Assembly (NCBI GenBank): GCA_026986535.1
Contig: JALSOK010000066.1
Location: 1 to 43,023, forward strand
Length of the DNA: 43,023 nucleotides
Direction of reading: 5' to 3'
DNA from: Caldifarciminota bacterium
GTDB taxonomy: Bacteria; Hydrothermota; Hydrothermia; LBFQ01; DSFT01
Shown in pieces: positions 18,196 through 28,635 of the stretch; position 1 is the first letter of the stretch, and each line of letters begins with the position of its first letter. Position numbers and translations under genes: made by a program. The notes under the pieces were generated by a model. That model searched no databases, had not been told where the DNA came from, and saw only the letters and a list, made by a program, of their open reading frames with translations.

Positions 18196-18466
18196 TTATT
18201 TTCCAGTCCTGTCCTCCTCTGCCTGGAAAACCCTGTACAGACTACTTATGAGAGGTAATCAGGACGGACCAGGAGAGATTCCTTCCAACAGGCAGTTGTA
18301 GTAAGGATTTAAATCATTATAAACCACCAATTTGTCTTCCACCCCGTCTCTTTTAGGCACGGGATTTTTCACCAGAAGATAAGCCGTATGAAACAGGTGT
18401 CAGCAGGATTATAAGGACCGGAACCCTCTTCAATAAATTCCTACTGAACCTTCCCATGACATCCAT
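18196..18466 (-). pseudogene. Possible decayed gene for a small exported protein
   Basis: A leaderless-type promoter (TAAAAT at 18483-18478) precedes ATG 18466: MDVMGRFSRNLLKRVPVLIILLTPVSYGLSSGEKSRA*. A shifted frame continues LLVKNPVPKRDGVEDKLVVYNDLNPYYNCLLEGISPGPS*LPLISSLYRVFQAEEDRTGK*. Confidence 0.35.
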
Positions 18467-18605
18467 GCCCGGTAATGATTTTAAATGCCGTAGGGTTGAG
18501 GAGAGATAATGCATCGTCCTGGGGCGGTTCCCGGTAAGAATTTCGGTCCGGGAAACATAAATGTCTTTACTGCTCCTTTAAAATTTCTCAATAGGAGGAG
18601 TTACC

Positions 18606-20396
18606 ATGAAGAAGAACGACCTTACATTTCGGGTGGCTGGACGGGCTGGAGATGGAAGTTTAACGACGGGAGATGTCCTTTCCAAGATATGGAAGGACAT
18701 GGGCCTGTGGCTCGCCACTTATAAAGATTTTCCTTCCAACATAAGGGGCCTTCCCACAAATATGACCATAAGGCTGAAGGACCGCCAGATTTATTACGGA
18801 AGGAAGAACAAACTGGACTACCTTCTGGCATTCGATGACACCAATGTGAGGATACACCTGCACGACCTGGTCCCCGGCGGTGTGGTGATATACGACAATT
18901 CCGTGAAGAAGGAGCTCCCCCCCGAGCTCATAAGGGACGATATTTACTACTATTACGCTCCCCTCAAGAAGATTGCGAAAGAGGAACTGGGTCTGGAGGT
19001 CATAAAGAATATCGTGGCTGTCGGCGTTGCCTCCTACCTTCTGGGGATGGATCAGAAGAGGACAAGCGAAATCATCTATAAATTCTTCCATGCCCGCAAG
19101 GGAGAAAAGATTGCCAGCAGTAATGTGGAGGCATTCCTCAAGGGATGGAACTATGCGAAGGAGAACCTTCCCAAGAGAGATGAGTATGTGGTGGAGGAAA
19201 TCCCGGATGCAAAGAAGACCTACTTCATCATGGGCAATGAGGCTGTCGCCTTCGGTGCAATAGTGGCTGGATGCAGATTCATATCCAGCTACCCCATAAC
19301 CCCCGCCACCGATGTGCTGGAAATCCTGGCAAGGGAGCTTCCGAAATACGGCGGTGTAATGATACAGGCAGAGGATGAGCTGTCTGCCATCAACTACGCC
19401 GCGGGTGCCGCCTATGCCGGTGTCAGGGCGATGACATCCACCAGCGGACCCGGTCTGTCTCTGAAAACGGAAACCCTCGGTCTGCTGGTCATGAACGAAA
19501 CCCCGCTGGTCATATATGTGGCCCAGAGGGGCGGTCCCTCCACCGGACTGCCGACGAAACCGGAGCAGTCCGACCTGTTCCATGCTGTATTCGGCGGGCA
19601 CGGTGATGCCCCCAGAATCGTCATAGCACCGGGCAATGTGAAGGAAATGTACTGGCTCACCATAGATGCATTCAACCTCGCAGAGAAGTACCAGACTCCG
19701 GTCATCCTCCTTACGGACCAGATACTGGCCCAGAACAAGTTTTCCATCCCCGTGGAGGATATTACCATAGATGGAGTTAAAATCGAAAGGGGCAAGCTCC
19801 TCACTCAGGAGGAAATCAAAGCGATTGTCGAAAAGGAAGGGCAGTTCCTCAGATACAAAATTACCGAGGACGGTATCTCCCCCAGGAGCATCCCCGGTCA
19901 GGAAGGGGGCATATACACCGCCAACTCCAATGAACATCAGGAGGACGGTTATACCACAGAGGATCCGAAGATGAGGACCGCGATGATGGACAAGCGCCTG
20001 CGCAAGATATACAGTACCGCCCGTCAGAGCGGCGACCTTCCCGGGGACCTGATTCACGGATATGAGGATGCGGAAATCGGGATCATAGGCTATGGATACA
20101 CATACGGTCCCATAATGGAGGCCATAGAAAACCTCTCGGCCGAAGGGATAAAAGTGAAATTCCTCCAGATGAGGACCCTCTGGCCCGTGGATACGGAGGG
20201 GCTGAGCCACTTCATAGACTCCTCGCAGAAGGTTATAGTGGTGGACCACAATGCTCAGGCCCAGCTTTCCCATCTCATAAGGATGGTCTATGAGAACCAC
20301 GACAAACTGGAAGTTCTGAGGAAGTACGATGGATATGGGTTCACACCCGAAATCATAGAAAAGAAAGTAAAGGAGGTTCTGAGCTATGTCGGTTAA
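18606..20396 (+). CDS. korA: 2-oxoacid:ferredoxin oxidoreductase, fused gamma-alpha subunit
   Basis: N-terminal gamma domain (AGRAGDGSLTTGDVLSKI), then GNEAVAFGAIVAGCRFISSYPITPATDVLE and TSTSGPGLSLKTE. SD AATAGGAGGAG. Confidence 0.93.
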   Translation: MKKNDLTFRVAGRAGDGSLTTGDVLSKIWKDMGLWLATYKDFPSNIRGLPTNMTIRLKDRQIYYGRKNKLDYLLAFDDTNVRIHLHDLVPGGVVIYDNSVKKELPPELIRDDIYYYYAPLKKIAKEELGLEVIKNIVAVGVASYLLGMDQKRTSEIIYKFFHARKGEKIASSNVEAFLKGWNYAKENLPKRDEYVVEEIPDAKKTYFIMGNEAVAFGAIVAGCRFISSYPITPATDVLEILARELPKYGGVMIQAEDELSAINYAAGAAYAGVRAMTSTSGPGLSLKTETLGLLVMNETPLVIYVAQRGGPSTGLPTKPEQSDLFHAVFGGHGDAPRIVIAPGNVKEMYWLTIDAFNLAEKYQTPVILLTDQILAQNKFSIPVEDITIDGVKIERGKLLTQEEIKAIVEKEGQFLRYKITEDGISPRSIPGQEGGIYTANSNEHQEDGYTTEDPKMRTAMMDKRLRKIYSTARQSGDLPGDLIHGYEDAEIGIIGYGYTYGPIMEAIENLSAEGIKVKFLQMRTLWPVDTEGLSHFIDSSQKVIVVDHNAQAQLSHLIRMVYENHDKLEVLRKYDGYGFTPEIIEKKVKEVLSYVG

Positions 20397-21273
20397 TGTG
20401 AAGCTGAAGCCAACCGATTTCGATTCCCACTTCCCCACATGGTGTCCGGGGTGTGGGGATTATGCAGTTTTGATGGGCCTGAAGAGGGCCCTTGCGGAGC
20501 TGGGGATTCCACCCCACGAAGTGGTGGTGGTCTCCGGTATCGGCTGTTCCGGTAAGATTTCCGACTACATAAAGACATACGGGTACCACGGAATCCACGG
20601 AAGGGTCCTCCCCACCGCTCAGGCCGTGAAATTAGCCAATCCCAGATTGACCGTCATCGCCGCGGGAGGCGATGGAGATGGATACGCCATCGGCGGAAAC
20701 CACTTCCTGCACGCCAACAGGAGAAACATAGACATTACCTACATAGTCATGAACAACCAGATTTACGGTCTTACAAAGGGGCAGGCATCACCCACCAGTC
20801 TTCCCGGCCATAAGACGGGCACTTCCCCCTACGGTGTGGTGGATTACCCCATGAATCCCCTCATGGTGGCTCTGGCACAGGGAGCCACATTCGTCGCAAA
20901 AACCTTCTCCGGAAATGCCCCCCATCTGGTAAAAGTGTTCAAGGAGGCCATAAAGCACAGGGGATTCTCCTTCGTCGATGACATATCTCCGTGCGTCACC
21001 TGGAACAGGTTCAACACATACGACTGGTACAGGGAGCACATCGAATATGTGGACGAAAACAGGGATTACAATGTTCACGACCGCCTCGAAGCGATGGATA
21101 AGGTGAAGGAAGTTATGAGCCGTGGAAAGATTCCCGTTGGCATCATATATGTGGAAGAGGGAACAGAGCCCGGCGATGAGAAGTACAGGAAGCTGGCAGG
21201 CGGCATAGCCCCCATCGATGCCGACATATCCGTGAAGGAAGAATATCTGGAGTATCTCAAGCAGTTCGAATAG
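20386..21273 (+). CDS. korB: 2-oxoacid:ferredoxin oxidoreductase beta subunit
   Basis: WCPGCGDYAVL, GIGCSGKISDY and GGDGDGYAIGGNHFLHANRRNIDITYIVMNNQIYGLTKGQ (ThDP site). Overlaps the korA 3' end. Confidence 0.95.
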   Translation: MSVNVKLKPTDFDSHFPTWCPGCGDYAVLMGLKRALAELGIPPHEVVVVSGIGCSGKISDYIKTYGYHGIHGRVLPTAQAVKLANPRLTVIAAGGDGDGYAIGGNHFLHANRRNIDITYIVMNNQIYGLTKGQASPTSLPGHKTGTSPYGVVDYPMNPLMVALAQGATFVAKTFSGNAPHLVKVFKEAIKHRGFSFVDDISPCVTWNRFNTYDWYREHIEYVDENRDYNVHDRLEAMDKVKEVMSRGKIPVGIIYVEEGTEPGDEKYRKLAGGIAPIDADISVKEEYLEYLKQFE

Positions 21274-21282
21274 AACATCCAT

Positions 21283-21299
21283 GGGCGGCTTCGCCGCCC
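21283..21299. terminator. Bidirectional hairpin GGGCGGC-TTC-GCCGCCC
   Basis: Between convergent korB and uvrA ends. Confidence 0.55.
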
Positions 21300-21313
21300 T
21301 CCTGCCCTGACCT

Positions 21314-24103
21314 TTACCCCGTCTTTTGAATCTCCAGCCTGTCCCTCAGGATTTCCCTCAGGTACCTACCCGTATGGGACTCCTCCACCATCGCCACATC
21401 CTCAGGGGTGCCCTCCGCCACTATGTATCCTCCCGCATCTCCCCCTTCGGGTCCCAGGTCTATGATCCAGTCGGCGGACTTTATTACATCCAGATTGTGC
21501 TCTATAACGATAACTGTATTCCCCCTGTCCACCAGCCTCCTGAGGACATTTATGAGCTTCCTGACATCCTCGAAGTGGAGACCGGTGGTGGGCTCATCCA
21601 GAATGTACACGGTTCTCCCGGTGGCTATCTTGTTGAGTTCCTTGGCCAGCTTTACCCTCTGGGCCTCTCCTCCCGACAGGGTGGTGGCGGGCTGTCCCAG
21701 TTTTATATAACCCAGGCCCACATCCCTCAGGAGCCTGAGCTTCCTCTCTATCCTGGGAATATCCCTGAAGAATTCGTACGCCTCATCCACGCTCATATCG
21801 AGAACTTCTGCAATATTCCTGCCCCTGTAGCGCACCTCAAGGGTTTCCCTGTTGTACCTCCTTCCCTTGCACACTTCACAGGGCACATAGATGTCCGGGA
21901 GGAAGTACATCTCCACCTTAATATAACCTTCCCCCTGACAGGCCTCGCACCGCCCTCCCGGCTTGTTGAAGGAGAATCGCCCCTTCGTGTATCCCCTTAT
22001 GCGGGCCTCTTCGGTCCGGGCGAACAGCTCCCTTATATCAGTGAATACCCCCGTGTATGTGGCGGGATTGGACCTCGGCGTCCTCCCTATGGGGGACTGA
22101 TCCACATTTATAACCTTGTCTATGTGCTCCAGGCCCAGTATGCGGTCATAGGGCAGGGGTTGAAGGCGGGATTTGTAAAAGTGCCTCTTGAGAGCCCTGT
22201 AGAGGGTATCTATTACCAGAGATGACTTCCCGCTTCCGGATACCCCGGTGAATACCACGAGGAGACCGAGGGGAATCCTCACGGTTAAGTTCTTCAGGTT
22301 GTTTCCCCTTGCCCCCTCCACTATGAGCCACTTCTCAGAAGGGGACTTCCGGATTTCGGGAATGGGAATCTCTTTTCTGCCGAACAGATACTGGGCGGTA
22401 AGGGACTCGGGGTATTCTTTCAGCTTCTCCACAGGCCCCTCCGCCACAATCCTTCCCCCATTATCCCCCGCCCCCGGTCCCAGGTCTATGACCCAGTCAG
22501 CCTGCCTTATGGTGTTCTCATCGTGCTCCACCACGATTACGGTATTTCCCTGATCCCTCAGCCTCTTGAGGGTATCTATGAGCCTCTGGGTGTCCCGCGG
22601 ATGGAGCCCTATGGAGGGCTCATCCAGAACATAGAGCACTCCGGTGAGGCCGGAGCCAATCTGGGTCGCAAGCCTTACCCTCTGCTCCTCTCCCCCCGAG
22701 AGACTTTCCACTGTCCTGTCCAGAGTCAGGTACCCCACCCCCACCTGCTTCAGGAACTGAAGCCTCTTTTTGATCTCCTTTATGATCTTCTCCGCTATGA
22801 GACGCTTCCCCTCCTCCTGAAAGTGCAGATTCTCGAAGAACTCGTACGCCTCATCCACGCTCATCCTGGTAATATCCCATATGCTCTTATCCGCCACCTT
22901 TACGCTGAGGACCTCCGGCTTGAGCCTGGAGCCCCCACATACCGGACACTGGACCTGAACCATGTACTTCTCGATCTCCTCCTTCACATAATCGGACTGG
23001 GTCTCTCTGTATCTCCTCCACAGATAATTGATGACCCCCTCCCAGTACACATAGTTGTCGTACCCGTAGAGCACCGCATCCCTGAAATCCGCGGGCAACT
23101 GCTTCCAGGGCTTATTTATATCCACTCCAAACTCCCTCGCCAGCATCTCGAGCATCTCCCTGACCCTGAACCCGGGTTCCCCCAGGGGCAGGATCGCTCC
23201 TTCCAGTATAGAAAGCTCCTCGCTTATAAGCAGTGCGGGCTCTATTTCCAGCTTAAAGCCCAGACCGTGGCACTCGGGACACGCCCCGTAGGGGCTGTTG
23301 AAGGAAAAGAGTCTCGGCTCCAGTTCAGGCATGGAGAATCCACATACGGGACATGCGAGATTCTGGGAGAACAGGAACTCCTTCCCATCCCTGGTAAGGA
23401 CCTTTACGAGCCCTTCGGTCTCCTTCAATGCCAGTTCGATGCTCTCCGAAAGCCTCTGCCTTATATCCTCGCGGATTACAAGCCTGTCTATGACGATGTC
23501 TATATCGTGCTTCTTATTCTTGTCCAGGGAAGGTACCTCTTCGAAGGTGTAGAGGATTCCATCTATCATTACCCGGTTGTACTTTCTGCTGTACTTCTCC
23601 AGGAGCCTCCTGAATTCCCCCTTCTTCCCCCTTATTACCGGAGCCAGTATCGTAATCTTCTGCCCCTCTCCGAGGGCCATGATCCGGTCCACGATTTCAT
23701 CCACACTCCACTTCCTCAGGGGGGTGCCATCGTGGGGGCAGTATGGGGTTCCAACCCGGGCGAACAGAAGCCTGAGATAATCGTATATCTCCGTGGTGGT
23801 GGCCACTATGGACCTGGGATTCTTCTGAATCTTCCTCTGGTCTATGGCTATTGCGGGGGAAAGGCCCTCTATGGAGTCCACATCAGGCTTCTCCATTATT
23901 CCGAGGAACTGCCTTGCATAGGAGGAAAGGCTCTCCACATATCTCCTCTGCCCCTCCGCGTATATGGTATCGAATGCAAGGGAAGATTTCCCGCTTCCCG
24001 AGACGCCGGTTATCACAACGAATCGATTGCGCGGAATCTTCACATCTATATTCTTCAGGTTGTGCTGTCTGGCTCCCCTTACGATTATGTATTCCCTTTC
24101 CAT
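21314..24103 (-). CDS. uvrA: Excinuclease ABC subunit A
   Basis: [71 protein letters not shown] and [19 protein letters not shown]. Confidence 0.98.
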   Translation of the reverse strand: MEREYIIVRGARQHNLKNIDVKIPRNRFVVITGVSGSGKSSLAFDTIYAEGQRRYVESLSSYARQFLGIMEKPDVDSIEGLSPAIAIDQRKIQKNPRSIVATTTEIYDYLRLLFARVGTPYCPHDGTPLRKWSVDEIVDRIMALGEGQKITILAPVIRGKKGEFRRLLEKYSRKYNRVMIDGILYTFEEVPSLDKNKKHDIDIVIDRLVIREDIRQRLSESIELALKETEGLVKVLTRDGKEFLFSQNLACPVCGFSMPELEPRLFSFNSPYGACPECHGLGFKLEIEPALLISEELSILEGAILPLGEPGFRVREMLEMLAREFGVDINKPWKQLPADFRDAVLYGYDNYVYWEGVINYLWRRYRETQSDYVKEEIEKYMVQVQCPVCGGSRLKPEVLSVKVADKSIWDITRMSVDEAYEFFENLHFQEEGKRLIAEKIIKEIKKRLQFLKQVGVGYLTLDRTVESLSGGEEQRVRLATQIGSGLTGVLYVLDEPSIGLHPRDTQRLIDTLKRLRDQGNTVIVVEHDENTIRQADWVIDLGPGAGDNGGRIVAEGPVEKLKEYPESLTAQYLFGRKEIPIPEIRKSPSEKWLIVEGARGNNLKNLTVRIPLGLLVVFTGVSGSGKSSLVIDTLYRALKRHFYKSRLQPLPYDRILGLEHIDKVINVDQSPIGRTPRSNPATYTGVFTDIRELFARTEEARIRGYTKGRFSFNKPGGRCEACQGEGYIKVEMYFLPDIYVPCEVCKGRRYNRETLEVRYRGRNIAEVLDMSVDEAYEFFRDIPRIERKLRLLRDVGLGYIKLGQPATTLSGGEAQRVKLAKELNKIATGRTVYILDEPTTGLHFEDVRKLINVLRRLVDRGNTVIVIEHNLDVIKSADWIIDLGPEGGDAGGYIVAEGTPEDVAMVEESHTGRYLREILRDRLEIQKTG

Positions 24104-24147
24104 GTCCTTCCCCTCAATGGCATGAAATTTTATAGTTTTGGTCGATG

Positions 24148-24166
24148 GGCGGGGAAGAGCCCCGCC
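24148..24166 (-). terminator. Hairpin GGCGGGG-AAGAG-CCCCGCC
   Basis: Immediately 3' of hppA on the minus strand. Confidence 0.5.
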
Positions 24167-24173
24167 ATTACAG

Positions 24174-26264
24174 TCAGAAGCTGAAAATCTTCGAGAAGAT
24201 GTTGTAATAGAGGAAGTACATCAGAGGGATAAAGACCAGGGATACGATGGACATCATCTTCAGCAATATGTTCAGGGATGGACCGGCCGTGTCCTTGAAG
24301 GGATCTCCCACGGTATCGCCCTCAACCGTGGCCTTGTGGGTTGCAGAACCCCTACCGCCGAATTCTCCGGTCTGCTCTATGAACTTCTTTGCGTTATCCC
24401 ATGCCGCACCGGCATTGTTCATGAACAGGGCCAGGGGTATCCCTGAAACCATGGCGCCCACCAGGAAACCACCAAGAGCCTCCAGACCCAGAATCGAACC
24501 GACCAGCAGGGGGGAGAGGAAGGCCACGAGTCCCGGCTTCGCCATATTCTTTATAGCGCCGGCGGTAGTAATATCGACAACCCTTGCATAATCGGGTCTG
24601 TCTATGCCCTCCATGATCTTCTTTTCCTTCCACTGGCGTCTGACCTCTTCCACGACGAGCTGTGCGGTCCTGCCCACTGCCCTTATGGCTTCCGAGGAGA
24701 AGTAAAAGGGCACTATCGCCCCGATCAGAGCCGCGGCTATGATATGGGGCTCCAGGAGGGTGGGAAGGAAGTCCGCCACGAATTTGGCCTTAACCACATC
24801 CGTATAAGCGGAAAAGACAGCCATCACCGTGAATATTGCAGATCCTATGGCAAATCCCTTACCTATCGCAGCCGTGGTATTTCCTGCGGCATCCAGGGTG
24901 TCGGTAATCCTCCTCACCTCGCTTCCGAGACCCGTCATCTCCACAATTCCACCGGCATTGTCAGCGATGGGGCCGAAGGCATCCACCGTCACTGTAATAC
25001 CGGCTATCGCCAGCATACCTATACAGGCTATCGCCACACCGTACCAGCCGTTGTAGGGAGTCAGCTCTCCCAGCTTGAAGGCCACCACGAAAGCGATGGA
25101 GACCGCAATCGCAGGTATCACCGAGCTCCTCATTCCCAGGGCTATACCCTCTATTATGTTAACGGCAACACCCGAGCGGGAGGCCTTCGCCAGCTCCTCT
25201 ATCCGCTTTCCGGTGGAGTAATATTCCGCCATATACCCGATGAGGATTCCGGATACCAGGCCGAACAGGAGGGGCCAGAAAAGGGTGAGATCCCCGTAGA
25301 TGTAAAGGGTGATTAGGGCACCCAGGATTGCGAACACCACGCCCACGGCGAAAACGGTGTTCATGAGGATCCTCTCGGGGCGCATGTTCTTGAACAGTGG
25401 GATGAAGAAATAACCGAGAATGGAAGAGAGGGTTCCGAGAGCCCCCAGCACGAACGCATAGGCAACCCCTTTGAGGGCTATATCGGGATTGCTGTTAAGG
25501 GAGGCTATGACCACCGCGGCGACGGTACCGGCCACATAGGAATCGTACAGGTCAGCACCCATTCCTGCAGTATCCCCCACATTGTCCCCCACATTGTCCG
25601 CTATTACCGCAGGATTGCGGGGATCGTCTTCGGGAATGCCCGCCTCCACTTTACCCACCAGGTCTGCACCCACATCGGCGGCCTTCGTATAGATTCCTCC
25701 GCCCACCCTCGCGAAGAGGGCCACGAAAGCGGCTCCCATGGAAAAGCCCGTTATCACATTGGCGGCCAGTTTGAGATTACCGGTCAGGTAATAGAACAGG
25801 AGGAAAAGACCTGTCATTCCCATAAGGGCCAGACTTGCCACACCCAGGCCCATTACGGAACCGCCCTTGTATGCCACCTTGAATGCTTCTAAAAGCCCCT
25901 TTTCCTTTGCAGCAGCGGCAGTCCTTGCGTTGGAGCTTGTTGCAGTATCCATTCCTATCCATCCCGCCAGAAGGGAGAAGGAAGCGCCTATTACGAATGC
26001 AACTGCTGAATACAGAACATAGTCCAGACCCTCGTATGAAAGTCCGAATATGATCAGGAGTATGACCAGGATGGAGAGGTAAGCGATCGTCCTGTATTCC
26101 CTTATGAGAAAAGCCCTGGCACCCTCTCTGATGTAAGAGGAAATCCGGGCCATATCCTCCGTGCCCTGGCTGAGTTTCAAAACGCTCGTCCTGAACCACA
26201 GGGCACTTATCAGGGTTATCACTCCTGCCAGAAACGAGAACCCGATAATTCCTATCATGCTCAT
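24174..26264 (-). CDS. hppA: Membrane-bound, K+-dependent-type ion-translocating pyrophosphatase
   Basis: [44 protein letters not shown] and [22 protein letters not shown]. Confidence 0.96.
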   Translation of the reverse strand: MSMIGIIGFSFLAGVITLISALWFRTSVLKLSQGTEDMARISSYIREGARAFLIREYRTIAYLSILVILLIIFGLSYEGLDYVLYSAVAFVIGASFSLLAGWIGMDTATSSNARTAAAAKEKGLLEAFKVAYKGGSVMGLGVASLALMGMTGLFLLFYYLTGNLKLAANVITGFSMGAAFVALFARVGGGIYTKAADVGADLVGKVEAGIPEDDPRNPAVIADNVGDNVGDTAGMGADLYDSYVAGTVAAVVIASLNSNPDIALKGVAYAFVLGALGTLSSILGYFFIPLFKNMRPERILMNTVFAVGVVFAILGALITLYIYGDLTLFWPLLFGLVSGILIGYMAEYYSTGKRIEELAKASRSGVAVNIIEGIALGMRSSVIPAIAVSIAFVVAFKLGELTPYNGWYGVAIACIGMLAIAGITVTVDAFGPIADNAGGIVEMTGLGSEVRRITDTLDAAGNTTAAIGKGFAIGSAIFTVMAVFSAYTDVVKAKFVADFLPTLLEPHIIAAALIGAIVPFYFSSEAIRAVGRTAQLVVEEVRRQWKEKKIMEGIDRPDYARVVDITTAGAIKNMAKPGLVAFLSPLLVGSILGLEALGGFLVGAMVSGIPLALFMNNAGAAWDNAKKFIEQTGEFGGRGSATHKATVEGDTVGDPFKDTAGPSLNILLKMMSIVSLVFIPLMYFLYYNIFSKIFSF

Positions 26265-26830
26265 ACCTCCACCCCCTTTATGGTGTTGATCTTCTCAAGG
26301 GCCCGGTCCACGAGCCCCCTGTCGTACAGTATCAGACCCTCCAGTATTCCCGGAAAAACCCTTTCCCTCAGCACTGCAAGTTCCTCTTCGGAGAAATCCG
26401 AGAGGACCCATGCCGAAAGGGGAACCCCCTCCGGGGGTCTCCCTACACCGATTCGAACCCGGGGGAATTCCTGAGTTTCCAGGTGATATACGATGGACTT
26501 CATCCCATTGTGCGTCCCCGCAGAGCCCTTCAACCTGAATCTAACGCTCCCGAATGGGAGGTCCACATCATCGTATATTATAATCAGTTTATCCAGCGGC
26601 ACCTTGAAGTGCCGGACTATTTCCTTTACCGCCCACCCGGACAGATTCATATAGGTAAGCGGTTTGAACATGTGGAAATATTTGCACGGGGAGTGGGCGT
26701 ACTCCCCCATGCCAGCCGAAAACGAACAGCCCCACTCCTGCGCCACCCAATCCAGGAATAACCACCCCACATTGTGCCTGTTGAATCTATACCTGTCCCC
26801 TTTATTGCCAAGGCCCACGATGTAGAGCAA
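26261..26830 (-). CDS. pth: Peptidyl-tRNA hydrolase (TTG start)
   Basis: LYIVGLGNKGDRYRFNRHNVGWLFLD, KPLTYMNLSG and DDVDLPFGSVRFRLKGSAGTHNGMKSI. Confidence 0.95.
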   Translation of the reverse strand: MLYIVGLGNKGDRYRFNRHNVGWLFLDWVAQEWGCSFSAGMGEYAHSPCKYFHMFKPLTYMNLSGWAVKEIVRHFKVPLDKLIIIYDDVDLPFGSVRFRLKGSAGTHNGMKSIVYHLETQEFPRVRIGVGRPPEGVPLSAWVLSDFSEEELAVLRERVFPGILEGLILYDRGLVDRALEKINTIKGVEV

Positions 26831-26843
26831 TTGTTATTGCTCT
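26824..26843. repeat. Hairpin AGAGCAAT-TGTT-ATTGCTCT across the rplY stop and pth start
   Basis: 8-bp perfect stem, 4-nt loop. Confidence 0.8.
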
Positions 26844-27469
26844 CCTTCGGAAGATGCAGTCCCTTCCGCTTCCTCACCCTCTTCCGCAGTTTCCTCAACC
26901 ACTTCTTCCTCGGTCCTCGGAGCCACGATACTCAGGATCACCTCATCGTCATCGTGCTCGAATTCCACCCCTTCTATCTTTATATCACCCACATGGACCA
27001 CATCCCCGATGTCCAGGCGGGAAACATCTATTTCTATGGTTCCGGGAACAGCCATAGGAAGTGCCCATACAGTGAGCTCGTGGAGCTGTATATCGAGGAT
27101 ACCGCCCTTCTTGAGCCCCGGCGATTCCTCCTGACCCACGACGACTACCGGAACAGTCACCTCCACCTTCTCGCCCTCGTGGACTATGTGGAAATCCACA
27201 TGGATAATGAATCCCTTCACTTTATCCCTCTGAATATCCTGTATGAAGGCCAGCTTCCTCTCCCCATCGAAATTCAGCTCTATGAGAACAGTCTCTCCGT
27301 GGGACTCCCTTATGACATCTTCCACATCCTTCCTCTTAACCAGCAGGTGATAGTTCTTTTCTCCTGCTCCGTAAGCTTCTGCGGGCACGAGGCCTTCCTT
27401 CCTGTATTTCTTTGCGGCTTCCTTGCCCAGCTTTTCCCTCAACCTGGCATCCATCTTGAATACCTGCAT
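26834..27469 (-). CDS. rplY: 50S ribosomal protein L25 (CTC-type, long form)
   Basis: L25 N-domain LREKLGKEAAKKYRKEGLVPAEAYG; TL5 domain HVDFHIVHEGEKVEVTVPVVVVG; acidic tail. SD GGAGAGG. Confidence 0.93.
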   Translation of the reverse strand: MQVFKMDARLREKLGKEAAKKYRKEGLVPAEAYGAGEKNYHLLVKRKDVEDVIRESHGETVLIELNFDGERKLAFIQDIQRDKVKGFIIHVDFHIVHEGEKVEVTVPVVVVGQEESPGLKKGGILDIQLHELTVWALPMAVPGTIEIDVSRLDIGDVVHVGDIKIEGVEFEHDDDEVILSIVAPRTEEEVVEETAEEGEEAEGTASSEGEQ

Positions 27470-27514
27470 AGAACCCTCTCCTTTTTTCCTTTAATTTGAC
27501 GAAAATTTTACTGG

Positions 27515-28471
27515 CTACAGGAACAGAACGCTCAGGGATTCGGAATAATGTATCCTTCTGATGGCCTCACCCATGAGACCCGCTATGGAAATCTTGCGGG
27601 CCTTTGCCGGGAGCCTATCCTCGTTCCCCTCTATCGTATCCGTTATCACTATCTCGTTAATCGGTGCATCATCCAGGATTTCCCGGGCCCTGCCGGAGAA
27701 GATGCCGTGGGTAATGAGCACATAGATTTCCGTGGCCCCCTTCTCCTTGAGGGCTATGGATGCGCTCCTGACACTGTTACCCGTATCGATTATATCGTCC
27801 ACGATTATGGCAACCTTACCCTCCACCTCCCCTATGACATTCATTACTTCAGCCACATTGGGCCTGGGCCGCCTCTTATCGATCAGGGCAATGGGCAGGT
27901 CCCCCAGCTTCCTTGCGAAGAGCCTTGCCCTGCGCGTTCCCCCCGCATCCGGGGAAACCACGACGAAATCATTCCGATTGATGTCGGGAAACTTCTTCTG
28001 TATGTACTCCTTGAACACCGGAATCGCATACAGGTTGTCCACGGGGATATCGAAGAATCCCTGAATCTGGTCCGCATGGAGGTCAACGGTGAGGACCCTG
28101 CTCGCTCCAACCGTCTGAAGAAGGTTGGCCATCACCTTCGCACTTATGGGGACACGGGGAGCGTCTTTTCTGTCCTGACGGGCATATCCGAAGTAGGGAA
28201 TGACAGCGGCAATACTCCTCGCAGATGCCCTCTTCGCAGCATCTATGAGAAGCAGAAGCTCCATTATGTTGTCTCCGGGGGGATTGGTGGACTGGATTAT
28301 GTACACATTGTCGCCCCTTATATTTTCCCTGATCTGAACCCTTATTTCCCCATCGGAAAAGCGGCCCACATATGTGTCCACAGGTTCCACATCCAGATAA
28401 TGGGATATCTTCTCGAGCAGTTGCATGGAAGCTGACCCGGAGAGAATCCTGATCCTGTTGTCTTTGCCCAT
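27515..28471 (-). CDS. prs: Ribose-phosphate pyrophosphokinase
   Basis: FSDGEIRVQIRENIRGDNVYIIQS, ARQDRKDAPRVPISAK and VDLHADQIQGFFDIPVDNL; PRPP loop VAIIVDDIIDTGNS. Confidence 0.97.
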   Translation of the reverse strand: MGKDNRIRILSGSASMQLLEKISHYLDVEPVDTYVGRFSDGEIRVQIRENIRGDNVYIIQSTNPPGDNIMELLLLIDAAKRASARSIAAVIPYFGYARQDRKDAPRVPISAKVMANLLQTVGASRVLTVDLHADQIQGFFDIPVDNLYAIPVFKEYIQKKFPDINRNDFVVVSPDAGGTRRARLFARKLGDLPIALIDKRRPRPNVAEVMNVIGEVEGKVAIIVDDIIDTGNSVRSASIALKEKGATEIYVLITHGIFSGRAREILDDAPINEIVITDTIEGNEDRLPAKARKISIAGLMGEAIRRIHYSESLSVLFL

Positions 28472-28503
28472 TGTTCCAGCCCGATTTTACTGCATAAAAT
28501 AAG

Positions 28504-28576
28504 TGGAGCGGAGGGGAGTCGAACCCCTGACCTCCTGGGTGCAAACCAGGCGCTCTCCCACCTGAGCTACCGCCCC
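28504..28576 (-). tRNA. tRNA-Ala(TGC)
   Basis: Reverse strand GGGGCGGTAGCTCAGGTGGGAGAGCGCCTGGTTTGCACCCAGGAGGTCAGGGGTTCGACTCCCCTCCGCTCCA; anticodon loop TTTGCAC. Confidence 0.95.
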
Positions 28577-28587
28577 GGAAGGAACCA

Positions 28588-28596
28588 AATTTTAAA
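28588..28596 (-). promoter_or_regulatory. -10-like element TTTAAAATT for tRNA-Ala(TGC)
   Basis: TAAAAT ends 12 nt before the tRNA 5' end. Confidence 0.7.
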
Positions 28597-28635
28597 GGAT
28601 ATCGGCTGAATTTAATTTCCAGAGAGCATGCCTGT

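Noticed and set aside
18259-18261. TGA inside the 18196-18400 minus frame as a selenocysteine codon
   Set aside because: No SECIS-like hairpin evident and the frame already needs a shift upstream; pseudogene decay is simpler.
18509-18724. 71-aa plus-strand ORF running into korA
   Set aside because: Overlaps the korA promoter, SD and 5' coding region in another frame; no motif.
18660-20438. 592-aa minus-strand ORF antisense to korA
   Set aside because: korA is unambiguous on the plus strand; the antisense product has no recognisable motifs.
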